Source: Macrocystis pyrifera
Lineage: Eukaryota; Sar; Phaeophyceae; Laminariales; Laminariaceae
Assembly: GCA_031763025.1 (NCBI GenBank)
Contig: JASSKH010000035.1
Location: forward strand, 408,320-472,319
Length of the DNA: 64,000 nucleotides
Direction: 5' to 3'
This document shows positions 44,691 to 57,564 of the stretch, piece by piece. The notes under the pieces were generated by a model, which was given only the letters and a program-made list of their open reading frames with translations, did not search any database and had not been told where the DNA came from. The translations under genes and the position numbers were made by a program. Position 1 is the stretch's first letter. The number at the start of each line of letters is the position of its first letter.

Positions 44691-46515
44691 AGTGCTACGT
44701 TTTCTGAGGTGTGCAAGTTTGCAACTAACTACCGCAGCTGAGACTCAGTTTTACAAACTGAGAATACTGTCTTACTACTCGTACTCGTCGCCTGGGGTGT
44801 CCTGCTGCAAAACAGGAGTCTTGAACAGCAATGGTCGATCGAGCGTGCACGCGCACACCTCTCCCACCCCTTTGCATTAACACCACCCTCCGTGCTTCAT
44901 CTCTTCTTCGAGGCCGCTTTTAGTCCACAGCAACCGTCCTTGGAACATCTTTTTTTTCACTAGCGTTTCGCAGCTTGGAGCTCGGTTGGAACGGCAGGCA
45001 CACTATTGCTGAGCCCTCGGCTCTCGTACGAGCCCTGGTGTAGGCTCAGAGCAACAGCACACAGCCACACGGGATTTCTCCCCCACGAAACTAATCTTTT
45101 GTACTGTGCTGTTGAAATGTGTCACTCAAAATATTTACCACGCCTCGCTCGAAAAGGAGGGGCGGGGAAAACCCCGGGACTGACCTCCACACAGTCCCGT
45201 TCCAACGTCCTATTCTACGCCAGTCAGCCACCACTCCATCCCGCGTAACAAATCTTCTACGCCGTCCTCCCGGCCGGCGAACAAACTTCAGTACGTTCGC
45301 CGATCGCCGGGTTTCGTCTCCTGGTAGTTAATTCCACTTGCACCACTCACACAAAAAGGGAAAATATGCCTCACACACAGCACCCGTCACATATTGTCTC
45401 TTCCTGTATAGTTTTTACAGGCACGCTGACCAGCCATATGTTAGAGTTGTACTGTACTACCAGCATGACACTCGCCAGCTGACGCAACCTCCCCCCTTCC
45501 CCCGTCCAGTAGCTTTTTCTGACGCTTCCTGACCCCACCATAGATTTGAATTGTGCCCGTTCGAGCCAATGTTCGATCTCCGCGCCCGACCCCCGGCACC
45601 ATTCGGCCTGTACTCGCACTACTCGCAGCCTGTACCACCCCCTTCGACCACGCTCGTGCGGCATCAGGCATCAAGCACCGGCCGACCTACCCTTCGCGCA
45701 GCCCTCGACTCCACGGTTTCTCCTACCGCTTCAGATCTCGTGGCACGCTTACAACAGCAAACGTCTTCTTTTGAACGCACCCGAATCATGCAAAGTTACG
45801 GATTGCTGCTATTGATAGTATCTCTTCCCCCTCCCCACTGACTTCCTTGAAAGTGCGGGCGGGTGGGTGGAAAACACAACATTCTCCTAAACAACTCCTC
45901 ACGCTGTTGGCTTGACGACTTAGAAGCGCTTTGCTTGACGCCTGCTCGGCAGTACAACCCACGACTTTCTCGGGGAGGCATTCCTTCGGTACTGCGGCTG
46001 CAGTCATGCCACACATTCATACGTATGACCCACTACAGGGCCCACCACATTTATCTGCTTGCAAATTATTTCCAAACGTACAATACTCATATTCCCCCGC
46101 ATCGCTGTGCTCTCCCCATGGAAAATATAATGCTTTACTGTTGTCTCTGTGTGCTATGAAGCAATCGGTTACACCTTCTACATGATCAGGAAGGAGAAAA
46201 TGAACCTAGGATGGCCCCTGACGACCACACACCGATTACTAGTTCAGTGCACTGCTCGCCAGGCCCCATTAGTTGTACGTAAGAAGGAACAAGTGAGTAT
46301 ATAAGACTGGGGTTTCCAAGGTTGGTAACGCCGGTGGTCGCAACACCTACACCGAAACCGTGGTAAAGGGCAAAGCAATGTGCAACTCGTACACCGGCAG
46401 GCAATATAGAGCCAACAAGGAGCGGATGTCACGACCCTCGACCAAGGTATTGACGCAACCCAACGGTCTACTTGTAACTGCTAACGACTTGCAGTAGATT
46501 TTTACAGCGTATTCG
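44691..46515. other. Unassigned region
   Basis: Overlapping frames on both strands (for example 45551-45841 plus, 45371-45664 minus) with no family signal. Pyrimidine-rich parts occur at 44850-44900 and 45480-45540. Confidence 0.4.
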
Positions 46516-49501
46516 TCAGCCACGCCATATCGTGTAGTAGTCGTTTCGCTCATGGTTGCCGTCGGTGCAAACCCCTTCTCCTAGCCCGTACTCTACGATG
46601 TATCTCGACGCCTTGTTCTCGCTGCCGTCGTGCATGTGTGACCACCCGCTCAACGTGTACGGCTTGGGATCGTCGAGTACGTTACCCCCTTGTAAGTAGT
46701 CCCCCAAAGCGTATGTTGAACCCGTTGAAACCAGACCGGCGACGATCCACCTCAATCTAATGGCCGATGTACTCACAGCGGGGTTCCAGCCATGGCGGCT
46801 CGCGATGATTGAGATCTCCACCAACGAACCAACAACAATGCCCACCCAGAAAATCTGATTTCGCTTGAGGCAGATGTCTGGTATGCTGGTGAAGCTGCCG
46901 TTCATCAGTCGATTAACTATCAGATATATCGAGGTCGTGAAGGCAGAGTAAAATATCACTGTGTACGACAGTGGTAAAACTGCCAAATACAACGCCAACT
47001 CAATCCCCTTCGCATACACCTGATACTTATCCGCGCCGCGGCCTTGCAATTTGAGACCGTGAGCATTCAGGAGGGCGCCAACGGCAACTACACATATGCA
47101 GCTACCCCAGGCGGCGTTGCGGCCACTGATTTCAGCCGCAAGGGCAAGGAGAGGATACCACACAGTGGGCATTGTGCTGGCGGCGAAGTCTCTGGCGCTA
47201 GCGAAATTCGCTCGCCCGAGCCTCACCGCGAGGACAGCTTTGGTTGCCGCCATCGAGGAGTAGGTTTCGTCGGCTCTGTACTGGGCAATCACCGACAGCC
47301 CCCCAGACCATCCCGGCAACCCCAGCCGTGAACCTTTATCCGTCATGAAGATGGTGGCAACTAAGAGCATCATGACAAGTCCGGTCGGAGCCATGGTCAC
47401 GGCGGAGCCTAGTACCTGTGTGGCAAGTGGTAGCAGCAAGTTCAGCGTGTTGATATGGATAGTTTTACGGGGTGCACCGTGCGAAACACAGCGCTTGGTA
47501 AGCGAATCTCTCCAGCTACGACTCACAATCCAATAGGGTAGGGACGCGTCAGGAAGAGCCTGGGTACCAGTTGGGTGGAGCTTTGAGGGAAAGGGACCCC
47601 CCGGGGAATGCTAATTAGGTGTCAAAAATGAGGTGTATTCGGTAAACGAATCGTAGCTGCATGCAAGGGGGGCTTTGCCGCGGCGGGTTGACGCCCGCCT
47701 TGGATCCGCGCATGTCGGCAATGACCGTGGGGAGGTAGGCAAGTCCAGGCCGTAAATGCGACAGTACTGGTGGCACAAAAAAAATATATCGTGTTTGATT
47801 GAGAAAAACCTCTGGAACAAGATTCAGAGAACCAGTCACAAGGTTGCCATCAGGCATATTTTTCCCCACCTGGCACAATGCGTAAATCAACCAGGAAATA
47901 AAAGTATTACACAGAGTCGACCACGAAGTACGCTAAACGCCGACGCAAACGTTTTCAATATTACCACCAGGCATCGCACTCATCTGGTTATTTTGCCGCC
48001 TCCCCTCTGAGACTCTTTCAAGCTACCTACTGACCCTTTTACTCGTTCGTACACTACCAGCAATAGCACTACCATTAGTAGGATAACTTGTACGTACGTT
48101 TGTATACCTATATCGTACCTGCTTGTATGATATACGGTATGATACAACGTGGTAAAATATCACACTTATCAACAACAAACAGCGGCAACATAGCTATACA
48201 TGGGACCAAATAAAAATCCACCAACACGTAGCACAAAAACAAGAGGTCTCCTGGATTCGAACCTCCGACTTGTCTAGCACACGCGAGGAAACCTGTGTTG
48301 AGCCACCACACATCTTATAACATCTGACCTACAGCAGATTGGTGTGTGCCTACATGTATGAGTAAACACTTCACATTGGCACATCGGAACATATAGTTTT
48401 CAAAAACGAAAACGGTACTCCCCCCCCGGCACACGAGGTGAGCACGGTAGAGGTCGCCCCTGGCAGAGTTGGGAGGGGCGAGCAAGGTGCGGTACGAACA
48501 GGAACAGGAAACAGCGCACTGAATGGTGAACCTCATTGCCATGGATCGAAAATGGCTCCAAATCAGGTGTAAAAAGCACCTTTCGATTGCTCAAGGGCGA
48601 CCTCAACATATCTGTACTGGTGTGTGCCAATATATACTATTAATATTAATAGTCGACCTTTCTGCTGGAAATATAGGATGTGGGCATGTGATGGACTCTG
48701 GAATAGTTGGACAGGTCCACGCACCTCTTCCCTCCCCGACAGCACGTCGACATAGTTCTCCAACCTGCCATCGCGTGCCCAACCGACCCCATACGCTGCA
48801 CACGCAATGTCTCCGGTGGTGCCAGGTCCAAGAAAACACTGGCGTGGGAGAAGGATGTACACGCGATTATCGTCGCCCCAAGCACCGACTTCATTTACCG
48901 TCGACTTCCTCGCTGCGGAGCTTGCCTTGGATGTCCACGATCCGTACTTCAAGCTCGCGCCGCTTGCTGCTACTACCACAGCCGCGATTCGATCGGGGAA
49001 CGGATTCGCCTGTGCCAACAGTCCAACCCTGAGGGCTATATACACAATTCTCCCCAAGAAAAAAACCCCTTCGTCCGCCACGTTGATTTTTTGCTGTCCC
49101 CAACTTGGATGAAAGGGTGGGAGGTTGGAAGCGTCCAGGTTGTTTCTCGACATGGCCCATACGAGTTTTGCGTCCAGCTCGAGTTTCGTTCTGTTGTCGA
49201 GGGGCGGCGCAACGTCAAGATCGGCTCCGGCAGCCTCCTCCCGTTCCTGCATCAACGCGCCAGCCTCCGTGATCAGCGAAATAAGTTCTCGGGTAGAAGA
49301 GGAGGCACCGTAGAGGGATAATACTTCAGTGAGGGTCCAACCGCGCAGGTGTATAATGTTTTCTAGCACTGCTGTGCTGATCACATCCCATGTAGTAGAG
49401 CGTGCGTTCACCCCCGGGGGCAGATAGAAGTTCTCGAGCTCTGTAATCGTCCCCAACATGGCCTGTTTTAGACGGGAGTGCGTGGTGCATGGAATGGCCA
49501 A
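46516..49501 (-). CDS. Probable two-exon multi-pass membrane protein
   Basis: Exon 1 (49501 to 48725) and exon 2 (47559 to 46516, ending in a stop) join in phase 0 with GAAGAG/GTGCGTGG as donor and ACCCAG/GCTC as acceptor, giving a 1.17-kb intron. The first ATG in exon 1 is at 49459; upstream the frame stays open to about 49519, where CACCATAG could be another acceptor, so a 5' exon is possible. From 49459 the product would be about 592 residues. The exon 1 part is mostly soluble, with one hydrophobic stretch (FFLGRIVYIALRVGLLAQA). Exon 2 has about six hydrophobic stretches, including INTLNLLLPLATQVLGSAV, LVMMLLVATIFM, GSCICVVAVGALLNA, LYLAVLPLSYTVIFYSA, IFWVGIVVGSLVEISIIA and WIVAGLVSTGSTYAL. 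I do not recognise the family. Two long frames on one strand with compatible splice sites make this the second-best gene. Confidence 0.5.
47640..47740 (+). repeat. GC hairpin repeat H, copy 1
   Basis: GGGCTTTGCCGCGGCGGGTT then GACGCCCGCC forms a hairpin (GGCGGG...CCCGCC), followed by CGCGCATGTCGGCA. A close copy lies at 53362. Here it sits in the putative intron of the membrane-protein gene. Confidence 0.7.
48240..48318 (-). repeat. tRNA-like sequence with A and B boxes
   Basis: On the minus strand, TGGCTCAACACAGG (A-box-like) is followed by a perfect B box, GGTTCGAATCC. The distance suits a tRNA. The flanking T-arm and acceptor stems do not pair well, so a SINE head or tRNA pseudogene is likelier than a functional tRNA. 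Spacing and several positions (AA.TCG.AGGTTC) match the sequence at 28-104. Confidence 0.4.
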
Positions 49502-49519
49502 GAGCAGAATTACACGATG

Positions 49520-51040
49520 CTATGGTGGAAGATGACAACACTGTGGGCTCATGGTGTTGATTTGAAATCGGGCCGTTATCACCGCTGAAGGCTGCATAAC
49601 GTGAAAGACGCAGTCATCAAAAGGAAACCATGAACAATAGTGTTCACATGCCGACTGGAAGGAAAATCACTGTACATCTGCTGTCTATATTCGTAGATGC
49701 GAGCAATTCACCTACATCACCGTGAGCTTTAAGCTTCTAAGTGTTAGTATTCACAGCGCCACACGTTAATACTAGAGACGCGTGGTGTTGTTGCCCGTTA
49801 AACGGAACACTGCGTGTTGCCCGCTCAGACCGATTCCCTGCCGCGATATATGCGAGCGGATATATGGTCGGAAAACCACAAGCTCACGGCAGTGTCTGGA
49901 CTGCTTACGGTGGCGGCGGTGTGATGTTTGTGTTGTCAACGCGGAATCCCACGTATCGTATCGTCACTTGGAGTAACCGCGTTGATGCTCGACAATGACA
50001 GGCGCATATACCAGGATACCGTACCGTATGGCCCCGCCAGCAAGAAAGAAACGCTTATTTCTTGATTGTAATGTGAGCAAGACTTGAAACATTACTGTGA
50101 CACCATCCTTGAACAACCTCGGGCATAGGCTATTACCAGGTACCAGGGTGTATATTACATATCTCCACCCGCTCCGTGAGTGGAACCTGGTCCTCGTATG
50201 CCCCACCTCTTTCTCTTCTCCTAAAATTATAGGCACATTTTGTGATGGTATTACCTACTGAGCTATAGGGATAAAGGATCGATCGATTACCCAACACAGG
50301 GCAATCCTTATAACAACATCCTTTTAATGCTGCTGGGTAGTTGTGGTGATGATGGTGTCCAAATATATATTTATAAAACAGCACTAGTGCCAGGTATGAA
50401 ATGCACAAGAAATTTCCCACTCGTCGCAAGCTAAGGGCGACCTCGAAGATTAGTTTAACTGTTTTCCAAACATAGACACACTCCTTGAATTCTGCAGCTT
50501 CACAATTCATTTTTTTCCTACACGAAATGTGTATCCTGCATGAGGCCATATAAAACCCGTAGCACGCGCGATCGAAGTATGACATCACAAACAGCTTGCA
50601 ACGATGGGTTTCGACGAAATCCTCGATCTCACAGCTAGCTGTTGGTTTTAATCTTTTACATGGTCCAGACAAACATTTTTTTTCAAAAGGGGGTACCGTT
50701 CTTTTCTCCGTCACTTTTGAGAATTGACACGTGAAACAAAGTGCTCCGGAATCGAGTGGCCGAGAGGAATCCAAAACCGGTCTCGAAAACAACATCCGTG
50801 AACAACGGCCATATTTCGGATTTTTTCTGGAAAATTTACCCCTAAAGTACCCCGAAATGTAAGAAAAATAATATGTGATCCGAATCGAAATAATATTTAG
50901 AGACGTCGCCCAACGCATGCCTGATTCGTCGAGAAGAGACATTTATGTATACAGGAGTGGTAAAGTAACGTATTATATACATACATATCCACAAGGATAC
51001 CTCTGTCCGAACACGATAATATACATATATTACATAATAC
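49520..51040. other. Unassigned region with one 269-codon minus frame
   Basis: The minus frame 50942-50133 begins with ATG and is open for 269 codons. It is Cys-rich with an HHHHHN run and has no recognised domain. AT-rich DNA with scarce stops could give this by chance, so it is not called as a gene. Confidence 0.3.
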
Positions 51041-51169
51041 AAGGTTCCCCTTCGGGATGTGGGTAAGGTGAAATCCCGGGGGCGTCGCAAGGCGAAAAGG
51101 GAGTCACAGGTAACACCCCTGTATAGCTGTTCCTGGCGTAAACGGGACCTATGGGTTAGCGTGTCGAAG

Positions 51170-51960
51170 GAAAGACTAATAACTATTAATAGTAGTCGAC
51201 AGGAACTAAGTGCTACTCTTTCTGCGGTAGATACTACAACACTACTACATGCACGTGGTAGCATGGGTTGACTACTATATACCGTCACTGCACAACACTA
51301 CCACCACTACGCATATGTGGTACAAGTAGAAACAGCATACACTCCACAAAATACTGCCTGGTACACTACTACTACAGTACTAGGACTACTATACTACTAC
51401 TAAGTACTACTGCTGACCAAACGCTCAAACAATATACAGACAATCTCAAACAGAGAGGTCAAATAACCACGCGGTACCATGGATTGGGGCATGACTGCTA
51501 TATGCAATACTTGTTGCTATTATATATACACTACCACCAGTAATACGTAGATGCAGTACAGGTAGAAGCAGCATAAAACAATGTTACACTACAATACTTA
51601 CTACTGCTGTTGTTGTTCCTATAATACTACTAAAACTTCGATACAACGACGACGTAGCATGCAAGCGGTACCATAAGTTGGGGGCATGACTACTATACCG
51701 TTACTGTTGATGTACAACAGTACAACTACTACGCAGATAGATGTACTGTAGTGAAGGTAGGAGCAGCATGCACGCCACAATCTACCTGATACTATACTAC
51801 TACGACTATACTGATGATTTTGTAAAATGTACAGGCTACGCATTATATACGGTTGAGGGCATCTATCTACTACTGCTTCTATTGGCCAGGTAGAAGCAGT
51901 ATGCAGAGGTAGACGGACCGAGGGAGGCAATTTCGTGTTCACGAACGTGCTCGGTATGAG
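51170..51960. repeat. ACT/AGT-rich low-complexity region
   Basis: Dense ACTACTACT and TACTACTA runs, with recurring GTAGAAGCAG and CATGACTACTATA segments. Degenerate triplet repeats; no gene. Confidence 0.7.
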
Positions 51961-53361
51961 GCGTGTGGTGTACGTCAAAGGGCTCAGGTGGAACATGTTT
52001 GACGCTCGAGAGCTCGACAGACGTGTATTGCTGCTGCTGTATCTGCTGCTGCTGAGTGAGGTTGATAATAAAAACGGGCGATTTCAAAACTATTTATTTT
52101 CAACGCAGAGAAAATTCAGCAGGGGAAATTCTCGTGCTCGTGCGGGATTGGTTATTGTTGACTGCTCGCCACGACCGGGTAGGTTTCCCAGCCTATTGCA
52201 CCGGAAAAAAAAGAACACGAGACTGCGATCACTCGATTGCTCGACCTGGTGAACACTGCACACACATACTATACGAACACTGCTGTTGTGCTGCTGTTGC
52301 TGTTGTAGTGCGCACCGTGGCTGGGCGTTGCTTTTGAAATACGGAAGAAGTTCGTACGAATCGTCGTCCTGCCCCTGTGCAGCATCCAATTAGTTGCACC
52401 TTTCTGGAGATTATGTATGTGTTCGTTCCTACTTCCTAGGTCGTCAGGAATCACGGCCCACATACACAAAAAATGCGCTATCCGCGGCCGCCACAAAAGG
52501 GAGAGCTTGATGAACGACTGTTGCTGTGCCGTGGCTGCCTCTGTAGAGAGCTCAAAGGACGGTGTGATCAGACAGGATACAGCAGCAGCCAGGAGCAGAC
52601 AAAAATCTTGAAACTTGTAGGGTCTCCATTGTCCTGCTTGGCTCTAGCAGGTCGGAATGACTCCCTGTATTTATTTGCCAGAATTATCGACTTCGGAGGC
52701 CCAGAGCACGCGCTACGGACCTCGGCCGGGGCTCGCATTCTTGCCGTAGTGTACACGCGGGCTCTCTGTGTGCCACGCAGCCAGTGCGAGAGAAGACCCG
52801 CGGCCGGACGAAAAAAGTAAAGTATTTCGGAAAAAAAAGTCCATTTGGTACAAAGTAATATGAAGATTCATGAAAAGGCTTTTCTCGGCCTACAGATTTG
52901 TTTCCGAAAAACAAAAAAAAACCGTACTGGGTCCTGGTCCAATTCATCCGAATCCGAGGACTTTTTCGACATCCATCATGCCAGGTTTACACTAAAATCT
53001 CTACGGCTAGAGCCGGGAAAAGTGGGTTTTGGCATGTATCTCGCTCCAAAATAGATAAAAATAAATCTTCGACTGGAATTTTGTCCCTGGACGAGATACG
53101 TTCAAAACCCGTGTAAAAAAAAGATGACAACTGCTGTATCGACCTCCAAAATCTTAGCCAATTATTGTCGGAAAAACGAATTACTCCGACGCAACGCCGA
53201 AAACAAAAAATCTGACACGATGGTTCGATCCCTCTGAAACAGAGTTTTCCGGCAATATATTGTATGTCTTCCGAAAATAAGTGACCACCTCAAAACAATT
53301 CAATATGTGACTGTCGAAAATCTGGAAAAATTGTTCTGCCTGGACTATGTATGTATATAGA
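51961..53361. other. Unassigned region
   Basis: Frames of 60-115 codons on both strands without family signal. CTGCTG-type triplets occur at 52028-52055 and 52280-52310. Confidence 0.45.
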
Positions 53362-53425
53362 GGGCTTCGCTGTGGCGGGCTGACGCCCGCCTGGTTCTCT
53401 GCGCATGTCCGGCATGGTCGAGGAT
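53362..53425 (+). repeat. GC hairpin repeat H, copy 2
   Basis: GGGCTTCGCTGTGGCGGGCT then GACGCCCGCC and CTGCGCATGTCCGGCA, matching 47669-47715. The palindromic core is conserved while the flanks are not. Confidence 0.7.
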
Positions 53426-53516
53426 GTCATAGGCAACCAGAGACAAGAAAAACGACTCAACGTACTACCAAGGAGTTAATCAAAGGTAATCATGGCTGAG
53501 TCAAGGGTAGACGGCA

Positions 53517-54035
53517 AAAATGGAAAACGACACCTCGACAGCGCGCACGTACTCATAGAAAGTCCAGGGAAAAAAAAAACAGCCAAGAAAAAAATTGGTC
53601 GAGTGCAGATAATCATGCCATTGCTGTAGGCTGAGATAATCAATGGAATGAGGTGTATCGAGCCCCCAAGCTGCCATAGTGCATACAAAATCAGGTAGCA
53701 AAAATGCAGCACAATAGTTATTATTGCCAATAGCGCATTGACATCACACCACAGTCGAACATCTATAGCCCCATGCTAAAATAGAACACGACACCACGAC
53801 AGCGCACATCTACCCACATAAAGTTCAGGAACAAGAACAGCCAATAAGGTAATGGTCAAGTGCAGATAATCATGTTATTTCTCGAGGCTGAGACAATCAA
53901 TGGGATGAAGTGTATCGAGCCACCAAACTGCCAGAATGAATGAAAAATCAGGTAGCTAATGCAGCATAATTGTTATTATTGCCGATAGTCCATTGACACC
54001 ACACCACAGCCGAACATCCATTGCCCCATGCCCGC
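53517..54035 (+). repeat. Tandem duplication, ~260-bp unit
   Basis: Both halves share CGACACC.CGACAGCGC, TCGAGTGCAGATAATCATG, GGCTGAGA.AATCAATGG and CATTGACA.CACACCACAG in order, starting near 53517 and 53779. Confidence 0.85.
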
Positions 54036-55265
54036 GGAGGCACAGACGTGCATCAACATGCTGCTGTAGTACTACTACTCCTGCTGCTTCTGCGAAGATT
54101 GCAGCTGTTACTACTTCTGTGCCAGTGTATCCCAACAAAGCTGCTGCTGCTATGCCAGAATATCGGTTGCCCCAAAAGAACAGTCGGTATTAGGCAAAGT
54201 CCGTATCGAACCCCCCAAAAGTATCATATTATTTAAAGGACGTCCGCATCCTCGTAATCCGACTCGTCGTCGCTGCTGTAGAACATGAGGTGCCACGTGC
54301 CCAGTCAGGAGGCTGTTTGAGCGTGCACTAATGTGCCCAGGGCCGACAAAACGACAGCCAGTACAGTCGGCGGCCAAAGGTAATCAACATTCCCGACGGC
54401 ACCAGAAGCCTTGTGTCCATTAAAAAACGGGTGGACCATCCCAACCAAGCTGGGTACACTATCGGTGGCGATGCTGAACACAACCCTGCGTCGGCGGTAG
54501 TATGGTTCCGGTGCTGCTGCGTTGTGGCGGGGGGGTAGCGTTGTTTGGAGGGTTCGACTTGCGTGACAATCCACCCGATTTGGTATGACACCGCCTCCAT
54601 GTATTGGGTAACCTGCTAATTCCAATCACCATCATCCATCTGGTCGGTTCGATTTGGCAATAATTGCGAAGCGAAAGGCTGGTTCAAACATTTCCATTAT
54701 AATTTGTGAGATCTGAGCAGTTCGATTTCGTCTATTTCGTACTCGTACTGCGCAAGAAGTGTATTTTTTCTTCACTACGGATTCCCGGGTCCAGAAAAAA
54801 TTACGGCCAGATTGTTCTACCAGTAGCGTAAGAATAAATCTGGAGGAACATGAAGCCCTGCCGAACTTTCAGGTATTCGATATTTACAAAAGCTAGCAAT
54901 CAGCAGAAAAAATGATATGCATGTTTCGGGCGAAGAAGCACAATGCTCGGTTTATCGACACCTCATTGATACAGAATAGACAATCGTCTGGAATAATTCG
55001 ATCTCGATCTTCAGAAGTTCTGGAAGCCGAGATTGAGAACCGACAACTGGACCTCGATCTCTATCCACCCTCCTGCTCAATTAGGAAAACCAACCCTGTT
55101 GAACCCTTGGTATTAGTTTAATGTGTTACTTAGTTTCGTATGCACTACTAGCGACACGGCCACGGCTCCACCCGTGGCGCTAGCCCTGGTTTGTCCATAT
55201 AAATAGTAGTAAGTACCTGGTACGGCCATACTCGTAGTGTGCTGTGATGTATATCATTCTGGACG
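54036..55265. other. Unassigned region
   Basis: GCTGCTGCTG-type triplets at 54057-54160; otherwise short overlapping frames with no family signal. Confidence 0.45.
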
Positions 55266-55269
55266 GATC

Positions 55270-57045
55270 CGTAAAGACCACCGTGCGGGGCAGTATCGAT
55301 CCGGGGCACATCCGTTTTTGTCCCCGGGTTGTCGGAGTTTATATGTTTGGAAGGGTTTATGATTCAAAGATGGGGCCTTATCATCCCACGGTGCGGCGAG
55401 ACACCGACTATCAGCCCAAGTCAAACCAGGAATCAGTCTGTAGGGTTGGGATTTGACACCTAGCGGGCCGGTCTCGACCTGAGGGGTGTCCTTTTTCGTC
55501 CCCAGGTTGTTGAACTTGTAGAGTTATGCAGGGAACTCTATTCCAGGAATGGAACCTTATTGTTCCCGAGTGCGGAGGATCTTCGAAGTTGACCCGAGGG
55601 GAAATCTAGCCGCGCGCTGGCCCCATCATGACCTGCGGCCACATCATAAAATTAGCCAGTGGAGTTGGGACTTCCACATCTTGTGGGGCGGTGTCGACCC
55701 GGGGTCACTCTGTTTTTGTCCCCGGGTTGTTGGGATTGTAGATGATGGAAGAAGCCGAGATCTTGGGATTGTACGTTATCGTCCTCGGGTGCCCCGGGAC
55801 CTCGACGTTGTCCCGGGGAGAAAGTTTCGCCGCGCGCTGGCTGTATGAGCCCCAGCCAACCATCAATCAACCAGTAGGGTTGTGGTTTCCACACCTCGCG
55901 AGACGGTATCGATCCGAGGGGTGTCCGTTTTGGCCCTTGGTTTGTGGGAATTGTACGTGCGCGGAAAGACTTAATATCAGGGGATGGGACCTTATCGTCT
56001 CAAAGTGCCACGGGAATCGATAGAGTCTCGGGGAAACTCTCGCCGCGTGCTGGCTCCATAAGCCCCAGCCAAACAAGCAATCAGCCGGCAGTATCGACCC
56101 GGAGGAACTCGATTTTCGTCCCTGGGTTGTTGGAGTAGTAGTTGTAGATGTCAGGAAGAACTTATGATAAGGGGATGGGACCTTATCGTCCCCGGGTTCG
56201 GCGGTCCCTCGGCGTTGTCCCGTGCGGCAACTCTCACCAAGTGCTGGCTCCATGGGCCCCGGTCAATAGCAAAAATCAGGCAGTAGGGTTGTAGTTTCCA
56301 CGCTTTGCGGGGCGTTATCGACCCGGGGGAAGCCTGTTTTCGTCCCCAAGCTGTTGGATCTGCAGGTTTAGTGAAGGATTTCAGATTCGGGGATGGGCAA
56401 TTGTCGTCCCTGGGCGCGACGGGACCTCGGCGTTGTCTCCGGAAGAAAGTTTCGCCCCGCGCTGACTCCATGGGTCCCAGCCAACCATAAATCAGCCAGT
56501 AGGATTGCGGTTTCCACACCATGCGAGGCGGTATCAACCTGGGGAAACTCCGTTTTGTCCACGGATTGTTGGATATGTACATGTTTGGAAGGGTTTTCAA
56601 TCAGGGGATGGGACCTTATCGTCCCAGGGTGCGGCGAGAACCGACATGTTGTCCCGAGGGGCAACTATTGCCGCGCTGGCTCCATGAGTCCCGCAATCAA
56701 TCGCCTAGGGTGGTGTTTCCAAACGTTGCGTGGCCGTATATAGACCTGGGGGAAGTCAATTTTCGTCCCTGAGTTGTTGGAGTTGTACACGTGTGGAAGG
56801 ATTTGTGATCCGAGGATTGGGCCTTATTGTTCCCTGGTGCCGCTGGCTCCATGAGCCTCAGCCACTCAGTTCTCAGCCGATTGGAGTGGCGTTTCCACAC
56901 CGTGCGGGGCAGCATCGACCCGCGCGATCGCCGTCTTAGTCCCCGGTCAGTTGAAGTTATAAATGTATCGAGGGATTTCCAATCTGGGGATGGTACCCTA
57001 TCCTGCCCGGGTGTGGTGAAACCTCGATGGTTCTATCCAGCACCA
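55270..57045 (+). repeat. Tandem array, ~215-bp unit, about nine copies
   Basis: The landmark 'TATCGACCCGGGG' (with variants) falls near 55290, 55466, 55691, 55905, 56088, 56314, 56531, 56735 and 56911. Each unit also has TTTTCGTCCCCGGGTTGTTGG, a GGGGATGGGACCTTATCGTC stretch and TGGCTCCATGAGCCCCAGCC. Unit lengths vary from about 175 to 226 bp and are not multiples of three. The many open frames here are by-products. Confidence 0.9.
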
Positions 57046-57455
57046 ATATTTTAGAAAGAGCCAGCGGCCTTTGGCATGGATTTGACCAACCAATCAGCTG
57101 CCAGAATTGTAAATAATTTTTTCAAGTCAGCAGGTAGGCTGGCTAAATGGCTGTTATAACTGCCTCGGACTTATGCCACGGCCATGGCTGGGCGCGGCAT
57201 GGGACCCGGTGTTCTAGTGGTTGTTGTACCCAGCCTCTCTATCAATGGGGCAGGGCGGGGCTGAAACACTCTGGATCGCGCCACCCAATCACAGACAGAC
57301 GCTCAGACAGACAGAACAGCAGCATTTACGAATAGAGAAAACGATGTGAACCCCGATCATGTCGTCTGTATAAACATCAGATGTACGTATATATCAGGTA
57401 TGTACGGTAGTACTTATTTCCCAGGCAAGTTCGCAGTTTTATTTTTGTATACGTA
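57046..57455. other. Unassigned spacer
   Basis: No feature recognised apart from a short CAGACAGA run near 57292-57320. Confidence 0.45.
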
Positions 57456-57456
57456 C

Positions 57457-57564
57457 CATTACGGGGGACCATAGTAAAATAGGACCTATGTTACACACGA
57501 AAACCTATATATTTACGTATTTTCACTGACAATACTTGGTCCTATTTACTATGGTTTCTCGTAG
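57457..57564. mobile_element. MITE family M copy
   Basis: Left end ATTACGGGGGACCATAGTAA, right end GGTCCTATTTACTATGGTTT then CTCGTAGTG. The interior AAACCTATATATTTACGTAT matches the copy at 23582. Confidence 0.8.

Noticed and set aside
50133..50942. 269-codon minus frame starting with ATG
   Set aside because: No recognised domain, odd composition and no splice context; kept only as a note in the region entry.
55270..57045. A possible repeat protein read across the 215-bp units
   Set aside because: Unit lengths are not multiples of three and the frame changes from unit to unit.
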